From Flavobacterium psychrophilum (lineage in GTDB: Bacteria > Bacteroidota > Bacteroidia > Flavobacteriales > Flavobacteriaceae), in NCBI GenBank assembly GCA_001708385.1, contig CP012388.1, forward strand, positions 3,472,001 through 3,536,000: 64,000 nucleotides of DNA, in the 5' to 3' direction. Numbering within the stretch: the stretch's first letter is position 1; every line of letters starts with the position of its first letter. Under the pieces are notes generated by a model that ran no database searches, was not told the origin of the DNA, and saw only the letters and a list, made by a program, of their open reading frames with translations. Below, piece by piece: positions 46,483 to 54,258 of this stretch. The translations under genes were made by a program, and so were the position numbers.

Positions 46483-47103
46483 ATGTTCACAAAAATGAAA
46501 AACATCGACAGCGCATTCCGTTATGTACGGCTCTTTACCCTTGTAGTAATTATATGTAGCCTCGCTGTCGCTGCCCTCAGCCTGTATAAAAGCTTTAGCT
46601 TGGTGTCGCAGATGCAGGGTAAAATTTACATACTTGCTAATGGTAAAGCTATAGAAGCCTTCGCTGCAGACCGAAAGGACAATATACCGGTAGAAGCCCG
46701 CGATCATGTAAAGGCCTTCCATAAGTTCTTCTTTACACTTGATCCTGATGAAAAAGTAATACGTACCAATATCAACAAGGCCTTAAACCTTGCAGATGGT
46801 ACTGCAAAAAGAGTGTATGACGACCTCAAGGAGAAGGGGTATTATGCCGGGATAATTTCGGGGAATATCAGCCAGGGTATTGAGGTAGACAGCGTACAGG
46901 TAGATATAAAAGGCTATCCGTACCATTTCAGGTGCTACGCTACCCAACAGATCACAAGGGCTACAACAACGGTTATCCGCAGCCTGATTACCGAAGGGGC
47001 TCTCAGGAATGTGTCCCGCAGCGACAACAACCCGCACGGCTTTTTGATAGAACATTGGGCGACCATAGAGAACCGCGATATTGCTACAGAAAACCGAAAA
47101 TAA
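46483..47103 (+). CDS. traK: Conjugation protein TraK (VirB8-like)
   Basis: A 206-residue protein with one transmembrane helix (LVVIICSLAVAALSLYKSF, residues 20-38) and a periplasmic domain containing ARDHVKAFHKFFFTLDPDEK, INKALNLADGTAKRVYDDL and GYPYHFRCYATQQITRAT. These blocks are the TraK signature. It would link inner-membrane parts of the transfer channel. Confidence 0.92.
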   Translation: MFTKMKNIDSAFRYVRLFTLVVIICSLAVAALSLYKSFSLVSQMQGKIYILANGKAIEAFAADRKDNIPVEARDHVKAFHKFFFTLDPDEKVIRTNINKALNLADGTAKRVYDDLKEKGYYAGIISGNISQGIEVDSVQVDIKGYPYHFRCYATQQITRATTTVIRSLITEGALRNVSRSDNNPHGFLIEHWATIENRDIATENRK

Positions 47104-47109
47104 GGCAGT

Positions 47110-47565
47110 ATGGGATTTTGGAAGAAAAAGAAACAGGAAACGGCGCCGGGACCAGTAGCGTTTTGGTTAATGGAGAAAAAAAGGAATGTAAAAGAATGGT
47201 GGGTAAAGCAGATGGTAAATCTAAGTTCTAAACTCTCGATCAGCCAGCAAAAAATACTATTTATTGTGATATGTATTTTTTGCTGTGGGTACAGCAGTTT
47301 TTTGATCCTACAAGGATTTAGTGTTATCAATGATACGAAAGCAATTCCCATTAATTCGATTGCAAGGCCTGATTCGCGAAAGCCTATTATTAAAAAAGAA
47401 GATCATAAGAGCGGCGAAATAGCACGTATAAGATATTTGCTTTCAATTATGGACAGCCTTAAAGATAACCCAAGTGGGAAACCACAGTATGACAGTATCG
47501 TCAGGTACCGACCGGGACTTTTAGATACTTTGAAAAAGTTAGAAGAATATTATGTAACCGAATAA
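47110..47565 (+). CDS. TraL-position inner-membrane protein
   Basis: A 151-residue protein with a basic N-terminus and one membrane helix (LFIVICIFCCGYSSFLILQG, about residues 50-70). The C-terminal part is polar with IRYLLSIMDSLKDNPSG and the tail LLDTLKKLEEYYVTE. It lies between traK and traM, where CTnDOT-type elements have traL. Sequence similarity to TraL cannot be judged here, so the symbol is left empty. Confidence 0.7.
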   Translation: MGFWKKKKQETAPGPVAFWLMEKKRNVKEWWVKQMVNLSSKLSISQQKILFIVICIFCCGYSSFLILQGFSVINDTKAIPINSIARPDSRKPIIKKEDHKSGEIARIRYLLSIMDSLKDNPSGKPQYDSIVRYRPGLLDTLKKLEEYYVTE

Positions 47566-47575
47566 AGTCAATAGC

Positions 47576-48853
47576 ATGAAAAATAAAGTGTTAACCCCGA
47601 AAGATTTAAGGCAGCGCAAACTGTTTTTAGCGCTGCCCCTCATGGCCTTGCCATTCCTTACCCTTTTCTTCTGGGCGCTGGGTGGAGGCTCAACTACGGC
47701 CATTGCGGCTACATCGCCTGTTGAAAAAGGTTATAATGTCAACCTGCCAAATCCAAATTTTAAAGACGATAAGGCATTGGATAAACTAAGCTATTATGAT
47801 AGGGCCAGCGAAGATTCATTAAAAGGGAAGGCTAAAAATGAACGTAGCGCTTCCTATATAGGGTCAAATAAAGCATTTCAGGAAGAAGTAAATGTTATCC
47901 CGGAGCGTGCACAGACGAGGCCTTCAGCAAGGGGGGTAAATAGTCTAGCCTACCGCAGCCCGGCTGAGGAAAAGGTACAAAAGCGCCTTGAAGCCCTTCA
48001 AAAGGCCATAAAAAATCCCTCAATAAAGCAACCGGTAAAGGGCAAAACATCTGCCAATGCACTACAGGAAAATACTAATCCCGAAATCGACCGCCTTGAA
48101 TCGATGATGGCTTCTATGAATGGCCCGGGGGAGGCAGACCCGGAATTACAGCAGCTGGGCTCCATGTTGGAAAGGATAGTGGATATTCAGCATCCGGAGC
48201 GCGTGCAGCAACGGTTAGAGGAACAATCCGAGCAGAAGCGAGGGCAGGTCTTTGCGGTATCGGCCTCTGGTAAGCCGGAAAATGTATCGGTACTGGAAAA
48301 TGGCATTCGAAATTTTGGTCAAGTAAGTAGTTACCAAAGTCATGGGTTTTATTCCCTTGATGATGAGCCCACTGATAGCAATGTCGGTAAAGCCATAACA
48401 GCGGTCATCCATGAAACACAAACATTGGTTAATGGTGCTGTAATCAAACTAAGGCTGACTACTGACATTATGATAAACGGTATTGCAATTCCCAAAGACC
48501 ACTTTATTTTCGGTACAGTTTCATTAAAAGGCGAACGCCTTACAGTAAACATTGAGAGCCTGCAATACGATACTTCAATTTTTCAGGTTGATCTCACGGT
48601 CTACGATATGGATGGCATGGAAGGAATCTATATTCCCGGAGCCATTGCCCGCGATGTAGCGAAGAGCTCTGCTGACCGTTCGGTGCAATCTCTGGGAGTA
48701 AGTACTATTGATGATTCGTGGTCCTCCCAGGCTATGGGTGCAGGTATCGAGGCAGGTAAAACACTGTTCAGCAAAAAGGCAAAACTTGTAAAAGTTATGG
48801 TTAAGGCCGGTTACCAGGTACTATTGTATGATGAAAAAGCTAACAAAAAATAA
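47576..48853 (+). CDS. traM: Conjugation protein TraM (VirB10-like)
   Basis: A 425-residue protein with an N-terminal membrane anchor (LFLALPLMALPFLTLFFWAL), a long polar, coiled linker rich in charged residues, and a C-terminal beta domain with GFYSLDDEPTDS, TLVNGAVIKLRLTTDIMING and IPKDHFIFGTVSLKGERL. This is the TraM family, equivalent to VirB10, which spans the envelope. Confidence 0.93.
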   Translation: MKNKVLTPKDLRQRKLFLALPLMALPFLTLFFWALGGGSTTAIAATSPVEKGYNVNLPNPNFKDDKALDKLSYYDRASEDSLKGKAKNERSASYIGSNKAFQEEVNVIPERAQTRPSARGVNSLAYRSPAEEKVQKRLEALQKAIKNPSIKQPVKGKTSANALQENTNPEIDRLESMMASMNGPGEADPELQQLGSMLERIVDIQHPERVQQRLEEQSEQKRGQVFAVSASGKPENVSVLENGIRNFGQVSSYQSHGFYSLDDEPTDSNVGKAITAVIHETQTLVNGAVIKLRLTTDIMINGIAIPKDHFIFGTVSLKGERLTVNIESLQYDTSIFQVDLTVYDMDGMEGIYIPGAIARDVAKSSADRSVQSLGVSTIDDSWSSQAMGAGIEAGKTLFSKKAKLVKVMVKAGYQVLLYDEKANKK

Positions 48854-48859
48854 ATTTAT

Positions 48860-49675
48860 ATGAAAAAGCTAATTGTATTGATGTTGGTAATGCTGTCTGC
48901 CTTACCCATCTATAGCCAGGACAGTCCAGTCTCAGAATATGTTCAGATCACTCCCGAGTCTCTAACTATAGCTGTAGGTAAAACAACCAATCTTATTTAT
49001 CCATTTGCTATCGCAAGTGTAGACCGTGGGAGTAGGGATATACTGGTTCAGAAAGCAAAGGGGCTTGATAATATTCTCCAGGTAAAAGCCGCGAGGGAAT
49101 GTTTTGAGACTACAAATCTCACCGTAATTACTTCAGAAGGGAAATTATATTCATACAATGTTGCTCATGATGAGACAACCAGCCAGCTTAACCTTGACTA
49201 CACAAATGGCAGGTTAAGTGCTACAGAAAAGTACAATCAATCCCAAGCGAAAGAGTTAAGTGCAATTGCGGCATCATTGAGGCCAAATATCTACGGCTTA
49301 AAAGATAAGAATGATGGGGTAAAATTAGCAATAGAGGGAGTTTATATACATGAGAACCTGTTTTTCTTCAAAGTCAGGATAGACAACAATACGAATATCA
49401 ATTACGATATCGGCCAGCTACGGCTATTTATAAAAGATCAAAAAAAGTCAAAGAGGACCGCCTCACAGGAAAATGAAATTACACAATTGTTTGTACAGAA
49501 CCCTGTCAAGGTAATAAAAGGTTTAGAAGAACAAATTATGGTGATTGTTGTATCAAAGTTCACTATTCCAGATAAAAAGGAAATGGTTTTTCAGGTTATG
49601 GAAAAAGATGGGGGGCGACACCTTGAGATGCGCGTAAAGAATAAAACAATAATCAAGGCGGAGGTTATACTGTAA
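48860..49675 (+). CDS. traN: Conjugation protein TraN (DUF4138, VirB9-like)
   Basis: A 271-residue protein with a signal peptide (LIVLMLVMLSALPIYSQD) and a beta-rich mature part: ESLTIAVGKTTNLIYPFAIA, VDRGSRDILVQKAKG and LEGVYIHENLFFFKVRID-type strands. This is the TraN/DUF4138 pattern, the outer-membrane component resembling VirB9. It follows traM with six bases between. Confidence 0.9.
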   Translation: MKKLIVLMLVMLSALPIYSQDSPVSEYVQITPESLTIAVGKTTNLIYPFAIASVDRGSRDILVQKAKGLDNILQVKAARECFETTNLTVITSEGKLYSYNVAHDETTSQLNLDYTNGRLSATEKYNQSQAKELSAIAASLRPNIYGLKDKNDGVKLAIEGVYIHENLFFFKVRIDNNTNINYDIGQLRLFIKDQKKSKRTASQENEITQLFVQNPVKVIKGLEEQIMVIVVSKFTIPDKKEMVFQVMEKDGGRHLEMRVKNKTIIKAEVIL

Positions 49676-49685
49676 AAATTAGGAT

Positions 49686-50819
49686 ATGAAAATTCATAAT
49701 TATGAATATGATGCAATCCTGGATTATCTACTTAAACAAAGCTGGAGTGGAAATACTGTGGTTGCATTCCTTGATGATTCGGCACCTGTAAGCACGGAGG
49801 AACTTATCTGCTTTCAAACACCTTACGAGGCAAAAGAATATTGCTATGAAATGTCTACCGACCTGGATTTTTACAAGTTCAACGGCCTTAAAACCATGTA
49901 TAGGGCTATGAGTGAGGCACGCCAGGACAAGAGCTTACTCATTATAGATTCGGGATTGGTGGATGTATCAGCTATGATTACGGCCAGAGAACAAAAGTTA
50001 GAGAGTGAACAAATTTTTAATAGTCAAAATGATAAAGTTATGAACGAGAACAATTTCAATTACCTGAAGGATCAGGTAAAATATACAGGTTTCGGAGATA
50101 GCCTGGAATATGAGCTAAGGCAGAAAATTAATCAGCAATTACCGGAGTTTAAATTAGCCTACAAAAATGAATACGGTAAAGATAAAGTTGAGGTCACACT
50201 TAATTTTAAAAAATCCGAGCAGGGCGATATGTATTTTTTTAATTCCTACAACGTAAAACTTCAAAAGGAAAATGCTGAGACCCTGCAGCAAAACATATAT
50301 GTTAACAGCAAGGGTACCATTACAATGAAGGAAGCTTATAACCTGTTAAGTGGAAGATCTGTCAATAAAGATATGCAGACGAAAGAGGGGCAGGATTATA
50401 ATGTTTGGATCAAATATGACTTCAAAAACACCGATGATCGTGGAAATTACAAACAACTCCAATATGGTAAAAATTATGGTTATGATATTGAAGCACAGCT
50501 TGCCAAGCATCCCGTAAAAGAACTCCTTAATGATCAATATAAGGCAGAATTAATTGACTCACTCAAGAAGGGAAATTTACAAGCGGCTACTTTCGTAAAA
50601 GAAGGGCAGGAAGTTAAACAGTTCATTGAGGCAAACCCACAATATAAAAACATTAATATTTACGATAGTAATTTGCAGCGCGTTGACAATAAGCGTTCCG
50701 TCAGTCAGGAACAAAATGAAGGTAAACAGCAATCGGCAAAAAGTGCAAAATCTAAAAAAGACGAGCATGATATGGAGCCTGAACAAAAACAGAATAAGAG
50801 AAAGCAGCAACGCATATAA
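49686..50819 (+). CDS. Conserved-looking hypothetical protein of the tra operon (DUF3945-like C-terminus)
   Basis: The 377-residue protein has two parts. The first 110 residues are an alpha/beta stretch (ILDYLLKQSWSGNTVVAFLD). The remainder begins MNENNFNYLKDQVKYTGFGD and contains YVNSKGTITMKEAYNLLSGR and YGYDIEAQLAKHPVKELL, resembling the DUF3945/DUF4099 proteins of Bacteroidetes elements. The tail is a Lys/Gln/Glu-rich low-complexity region ending KRKQQRI. It is likely nucleic-acid associated. Last gene of the conjugation run, six bases before the next small gene. Confidence 0.65.
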   Translation: MKIHNYEYDAILDYLLKQSWSGNTVVAFLDDSAPVSTEELICFQTPYEAKEYCYEMSTDLDFYKFNGLKTMYRAMSEARQDKSLLIIDSGLVDVSAMITAREQKLESEQIFNSQNDKVMNENNFNYLKDQVKYTGFGDSLEYELRQKINQQLPEFKLAYKNEYGKDKVEVTLNFKKSEQGDMYFFNSYNVKLQKENAETLQQNIYVNSKGTITMKEAYNLLSGRSVNKDMQTKEGQDYNVWIKYDFKNTDDRGNYKQLQYGKNYGYDIEAQLAKHPVKELLNDQYKAELIDSLKKGNLQAATFVKEGQEVKQFIEANPQYKNINIYDSNLQRVDNKRSVSQEQNEGKQQSAKSAKSKKDEHDMEPEQKQNKRKQQRI

Positions 50820-50825
50820 TGCTTT

Positions 50826-51143
50826 ATGAAGACAATGGATATACTTTTTAGTTTTTGGGAGGGGATATTAAAAGATCCTCGCATAACGATGCGGCATGTA
50901 GGTTTATATGCCGCTCTGTTGTGTATATGGAAAAAAATGGGTAGTAGAGATCCGCTTTGCCTGTACAGCCATCAGGTAATGGAATTAGCAAAAATCATTA
51001 CCCAATGTACATATCACCAATATATTAGGCAATTGGCTGAATACGGCTATATAAGGTATGAACCCTCATTTAAGAAAAATCAGCCCAGCAAAATTTTTCT
51101 TCTCGCTAACCTCGATGTAAAGAAAGAGAACATAGATATTTAA
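50826..51143 (+). CDS. Small winged-helix-like protein A
   Basis: A 105-residue protein: MRHVGLYAALLCIWKKMG is a helix, then TYHQYIRQLAEYGYIRYEPSF forms the recognition helix and wing of a replication-initiator-like winged HTH. It aligns with protein B at 51,430-51,723 in the order HxxLYA, TYHxYxxxLxxxGYIxYxPS. Such pairs occur near the integrase of Bacteroidetes ICEs; they are candidate regulators of excision. Confidence 0.65.
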   Translation: MKTMDILFSFWEGILKDPRITMRHVGLYAALLCIWKKMGSRDPLCLYSHQVMELAKIITQCTYHQYIRQLAEYGYIRYEPSFKKNQPSKIFLLANLDVKKENIDI

Positions 51144-51155
51144 TAAGATGTAATT

Positions 51156-51443
51156 ATGAGTGAAGTGGTAACAAAAGAAGATCTGAGGCAATTTGGTTTG
51201 CTTATGATCAATAGTTTTCGAGAGGCTATCACGGAGGTGATACCAAAAGATAAAACCGAATTTAGCCTTGAATGGGTTAAAAGTAAGGTTGTGAGAAAGT
51301 TGCTTGATATGTCCCCCGCATCATTGCAGAACCTTCGGGTTATGGGAAAAATTCGCTTTAAAAAGGTCTTGGGATCCTATTATTACAATAAGAATGATAT
51401 TGAAAAATTATTTAATGATGATCAACGAAATGGAAACAAGTGA
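51156..51443 (+). CDS. Excisionase-like helix-turn-helix protein
   Basis: A 95-residue protein with a C-terminal MerR/HTH_17-type DNA-binding half: WVKSKVVRKLLDMSPASLQN, RVMGKIRFKKVLGSYYYNKN, DIEKLF. The 'LLDMSPASLQNLR..GKI.F.K..G.YYYN..DI' arrangement is that of helix-turn-helix proteins encoded beside integrases in Bacteroidetes elements, some of which work as excisionases. Position next to the integrase supports that role; function is inferred. Confidence 0.7.
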   Translation: MSEVVTKEDLRQFGLLMINSFREAITEVIPKDKTEFSLEWVKSKVVRKLLDMSPASLQNLRVMGKIRFKKVLGSYYYNKNDIEKLFNDDQRNGNK

Positions 51444-51723
51444 TTTGGTAAAAATTCATAGGCTGCTTGAAGTAGACCAAAGGCTGAATGCCTGGCATAT
51501 TTCAATGTTGTATGCTATAATTGTTTTGGCTTTAAAACAGAAGAAAAAGACTGCCATTAGAGTGAGTAGGAGTAAAATTATGGCGTTATCCCATATAAGT
51601 ACAATTCCTACTTATCATAAATATTTTAAGGATCTTCAGGCATTGGGTTATATAATTTATAGACCATCCTATCATCCTATACAACATAGTGAATTAGATT
51701 TAGCAGGCAATCTAAATAATTAG
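51430..51723 (+). CDS. Small winged-helix-like protein B
   Basis: A 97-residue protein from the ATG at 51430, chosen because its length then matches protein A; ATG 51418 is an alternative. It overlaps the excisionase-like gene by 14 bases. HISMLYAIIVLALKQKKKTA, SRSKIMALSHISTIPTYHKY and LGYIIYRPSYHP give the same winged-HTH pattern as protein A. Three coupled genes (A, Xis-like, B) thus form a small regulatory operon. Confidence 0.65.
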   Translation: METSDLVKIHRLLEVDQRLNAWHISMLYAIIVLALKQKKKTAIRVSRSKIMALSHISTIPTYHKYFKDLQALGYIIYRPSYHPIQHSELDLAGNLNN

Positions 51724-51815
51724 ATTGCCTGTTTTGTTGTTTAAAGTGGTAAATGTGGATCTTAATAAAGAATTTTGGAATAGCGCATTGTTAACAGGGA
51801 AGTACGGGATATGTT

Positions 51816-51847
51816 GTGGCACTTTCTCTGAACCTTGACGGTGCCAC
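51816..51847. repeat. 32-bp integrase-flanking palindromic repeat, copy 1
   Basis: GTGGCAC, 18 bases starting TTT, then GTGCCAC; the arms are perfectly complementary. The same structure with identical length recurs at 52,012-52,043 and 53,552-53,583. Confidence 0.85.
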
Positions 51848-52011
51848 AGAAATTATACTTAATAAATGTTTTCCACAAAATTGAAGCGTATTTAGCAAGG
51901 TTATTTAAATAATTAGGTGCTTTGTTTTCACATTCAATACAATTTTAAAAGGGAGTGTTACCGTCAATTTTGCAGATAACTTGCTGTGAATCTGGTTGTA
52001 ATTTAAAAAGT

Positions 52012-52043
52012 GTGGCACTTTTTTATAATCTTATAGATGCCAC
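52012..52043. repeat. 32-bp integrase-flanking palindromic repeat, copy 2
   Basis: GTGGCAC, 18 bases starting TTTTTT, then ATGCCAC: one arm base differs from copies 1 and 3. It lies 98 bases left of the integrase stop. Confidence 0.85.
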
Positions 52044-52080
52044 AAAAAATCTACATCGAAGGTATTTTTGAATATTAAAA

Positions 52081-52104
52081 AAAGCCTACATGTATGCAGG
52101 CTTT
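52081..52104 (-). terminator. Integrase terminator
   Basis: AAAGCCT/AGGCTTT stem with a ten-base centre that is itself partly complementary. On the minus strand it is followed by a run of T residues, as expected below the leftward integrase gene. Confidence 0.75.
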
Positions 52105-52140
52105 ACTATCTGTTATATAAAAAGCAAAACAACTTTCAGG

Positions 52141-53448
52141 CTATTGGATTGCAAGCTTTAATTTAAGCTCTGCAATTTCCTTTTTTAGTTCAAGAATAAC
52201 TTCATCATTATTTGACAAATGTCTTTCGTTAGGATCAGCCAATCTTTCTTTTAGTACTTCCATTTCTCTCCCTATTGCCATTTGTTCAGTAATTGCATAC
52301 TCTTCAGTTTGTTTAACGGAACTATGCCCAAGCATCTCCTTTACCACATGGATAGGGACACCATTGGCGAGAGTAACGGTACTTCCAAATGTTCTTCTGG
52401 CTTTATGGGTATTGAGACTACATGTAAGCCCGCATAATGCCGCAATTTCTTTTAGATACTCATTCATTTTCTGATTTGAAGCCACAGGAAGAATTGTTCC
52501 CCTTATCAGACAGACGGGATCTTCCTTATAACGATCCATAATCTTAATTGCCTGCGGAAGTAACGGTACATGGAAAGGGCTTGCTGTCTTTTGACGTGTT
52601 TTAATGATCCATAACTTTCCATCAATACCATTTTTAATATCACTATGTTTTAGATTAAATACATCTACATAGGCCAGCCCGGTATAGCACTGAAAAATGA
52701 ATACATCCCTTATTACACTTAATCTTCTGGTTGCAAAGGTGTAGTCTTCTATTGCCGTAAGTTCTTCGAGGCTTAAGGGACTTTTAAGAACTTTTGTCCT
52801 TTTCCCCTTAAAACTGGCAAATGGGTCTTTTTGAATGATGTCCCTGTGCAAGGCTCTGATTACCATCTTTCTTACATAGGTAATATGTTTTAGCGTAGTA
52901 TTACTGTTGCAGTGCTTTACCGTCTTGAGATAAAACTCGTAGTCTTTTATAAATTCATATTTCAAATCCCTAAATTCAATATCTTCGATTCGGTATTTAA
53001 ATTCAATGAATTCTTTAACATGGTTTTTTGCTACTACAAACCTCTTGTGTGTCCCAATTGCATATTCTCCAGTACCTACAAGAGCTTTTAATTCATCGTT
53101 GTGTTGCTGGAACTCCTCCAGCAACTTCGCCCTTGAGACATCTCTTCCCAGTACGTAATCAATAATACGCTGCGAAGTTATCGTGTGGGAATTCAATATT
53201 AATTCTGCTTTAAATTGAACGATTTTATTGGTGAGCGTATCAAGATAGAAGTTAATTGCCTTTGCATCCTCCTTATTCCCCGTCGCTCTGCAGGATTGCT
53301 GATCCCAACGTTTAATGTCCCATTTTTGTTTGGTTGATGTCTCTTTTGCTATTCCATCAACTGTGATCCTTAAATAAATTAATCTCTGGCTTGTCACCTT
53401 CTTTGGTGACTTTAAAAAAAATGTAAGCCTAAAACTGTTCTCTAACAT
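52141..53448 (-). CDS. int: Tyrosine recombinase (ICE integrase)
   Basis: The 435-residue protein has an N-terminal Arm-binding/SAM-like part (LRITVDGIAKETSTKQKWD, then FIEFKYRIEDIEFRDLKYEF) and a C-terminal catalytic domain. Visible catalytic positions are Lys in TRQKTASPFHVPL, His and Arg in THKARRTFGS (about residue 344), His in LGHSSVKQTEEYA and nucleophile Tyr near residue 383. The first catalytic Arg is missing: the box reads YTGLAYVD with Ala in its place, as in many Bacteroidetes integrases related to IntDOT. It is transcribed away from the tRNA-Leu 3' end where the element is inserted. Confidence 0.92.
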   Translation of the reverse strand: MLENSFRLTFFLKSPKKVTSQRLIYLRITVDGIAKETSTKQKWDIKRWDQQSCRATGNKEDAKAINFYLDTLTNKIVQFKAELILNSHTITSQRIIDYVLGRDVSRAKLLEEFQQHNDELKALVGTGEYAIGTHKRFVVAKNHVKEFIEFKYRIEDIEFRDLKYEFIKDYEFYLKTVKHCNSNTTLKHITYVRKMVIRALHRDIIQKDPFASFKGKRTKVLKSPLSLEELTAIEDYTFATRRLSVIRDVFIFQCYTGLAYVDVFNLKHSDIKNGIDGKLWIIKTRQKTASPFHVPLLPQAIKIMDRYKEDPVCLIRGTILPVASNQKMNEYLKEIAALCGLTCSLNTHKARRTFGSTVTLANGVPIHVVKEMLGHSSVKQTEEYAITEQMAIGREMEVLKERLADPNERHLSNNDEVILELKKEIAELKLKLAIQ

Positions 53449-53551
53449 AATTCAACAATTTAATTAAACATAAAGGTCGAACTATAGTATCTTAAAATCA
53501 AGTCGTTAAACAGCTTAACAGGTTGTTTTGTAGTTATTTAGCTAAATGGTC

Positions 53552-53583
53552 GTGGCACTTTTTTTCAAAACTCCGAGTGCCAC
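53552..53583. repeat. 32-bp integrase-flanking palindromic repeat, copy 3
   Basis: GTGGCAC, 18 bases starting TTTTTTT, then GTGCCAC. It lies between the integrase start and the tRNA-Leu gene, on the other side of the integrase from copies 1 and 2. Confidence 0.85.
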
Positions 53584-53641
53584 ATTACTGCCACCATATT
53601 TAGGAGCTTTTTTAAAAATAATGCGATATGCTTAAAACTAA

Positions 53642-53676
53642 AAAAAGCCTACAAACTGTTGATTTGCAGGCTTTTT
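53642..53676. terminator. Bidirectional-looking terminator downstream of tRNA-Leu
   Basis: AAAAAGCCT/AGGCTTTTT stem extended by CAAA/TTTG, with T runs on both strands. It would end tRNA-Leu transcription before the integrase. The arm sequence matches that of the integrase terminator at 52,081. Confidence 0.75.
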
Positions 53677-53720
53677 GAGCTTTTTTGAAATAAATTCGCT
53701 ATTTTAAAAACAGCTAAAAG

Positions 53721-53802
53721 TGACCACGATGGGATTCGAACCCATACGCCTTGCGGCACCACCCCCTCAAGATGGCAAGTCTACCAATTTCTCCACGTGG
53801 CC
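53721..53802 (-). tRNA. tRNA-Leu(GAG), ICE attachment target
   Basis: An 82-nt cloverleaf: acceptor GGCCACG/CGTGGTC, anticodon arm CCATC-TTGAGGG-GGTGG with anticodon GAG, a short variable arm (TGCCGCAAGGCG), and a T arm with GGTTCGAATCC. CCA is not encoded. Its 3' end faces the integrase. Confidence 0.95.
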
Positions 53803-53820
53803 AAAAAAGTATGGGCAAAA

Positions 53821-53848
53821 AAAAAGTTAAGCGTTAGCTTAACTTTTT
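53821..53848 (-). terminator. Hairpin between tRNA-Lys and tRNA-Leu
   Basis: Perfect 12-bp stem AAAAAGTTAAGC/GCTTAACTTTTT with a GTTA loop. On the minus strand it is followed by several more T residues, so it would terminate tRNA-Lys transcripts. Confidence 0.75.
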
Positions 53849-53849
53849 G

Positions 53850-53922
53850 TGACCCGGCTGGGATTCGAACCCAGGACCCCATCATTAAAAGTGATGTGCT
53901 CTACCAGCTGAGCTACCGAGTC
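53850..53922 (-). tRNA. tRNA-Lys(TTT), copy 1
   Basis: 73 nt with acceptor GACTCGG/CCGGGTC (one G-U-type pair), anticodon loop CTTTTAA with anticodon TTT, and T arm GGTTCGAATCC. Identical to the next copy. Confidence 0.95.
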
Positions 53923-53956
53923 TTGCTTTCAGGAAATAAAATCAGGTCTTAAATAG

Positions 53957-54029
53957 TGACCCGGCTGGGATTCGAACCCAGGACCCCATCATTAAAAGTG
54001 ATGTGCTCTACCAGCTGAGCTACCGAGTC
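53957..54029 (-). tRNA. tRNA-Lys(TTT), copy 2
   Basis: 73 nt, same sequence as copy 1, 34 bases upstream of it on the minus strand; a tandem duplication within one tRNA operon. Confidence 0.95.
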
Positions 54030-54258
54030 TGTTATTTCAATCCCTGAATGCGGGTGCAAATATACGCATCTATTATTCATAATTCAAAGCGTTTTCAGGA
54101 GAAATTTGTCTTTTTTCTGAATATTTTTTTTAACACCTTTATTTTAAGGGGCTTATTGAAAAAAGAAAATTTAATGTCAATTTAATGTTAGCTTTCAAAT
54201 TGAGATATTTTTTCATCGCGACGTATCATCTGACAAAAAAAGTGAGTAAAATTGCAGT

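Larger units (their letters stand above)
51724..52140. other. Non-coding stretch between regulatory genes and integrase
   Basis: No convincing gene. It is AT-rich and holds two of the three 32-bp palindromic repeats and the integrase terminator. It is a likely site of recombination-protein binding. Confidence 0.6.
1..53721. mobile_element. Integrative conjugative element, right end at tRNA-Leu(GAG); left end not in window
   Basis: A tyrosine recombinase lies immediately inside the 3' end of an intact tRNA-Leu gene, with a full run of Bacteroidetes conjugation genes (traE to traN), regulators and cargo to its left. This is the usual architecture of an ICE integrated into a tRNA 3' end. I looked for a second copy of the tRNA-Leu 3' end (complement begins TGACCACGATGGGATTCG) further left and found none, so attL is probably outside the window. 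No relaxase, coupling protein or traA-D homologue was seen, which also fits an element extending beyond base 1. Whether the AT-rich restriction operon at the far left belongs to this element or to another insertion is unresolved. Confidence 0.65.

Noticed and set aside
53850..54029. Direct repeat suggestive of an att duplication
   Set aside because: Both copies are complete, identical tRNA-Lys genes in one tRNA cluster, a common chromosomal arrangement.
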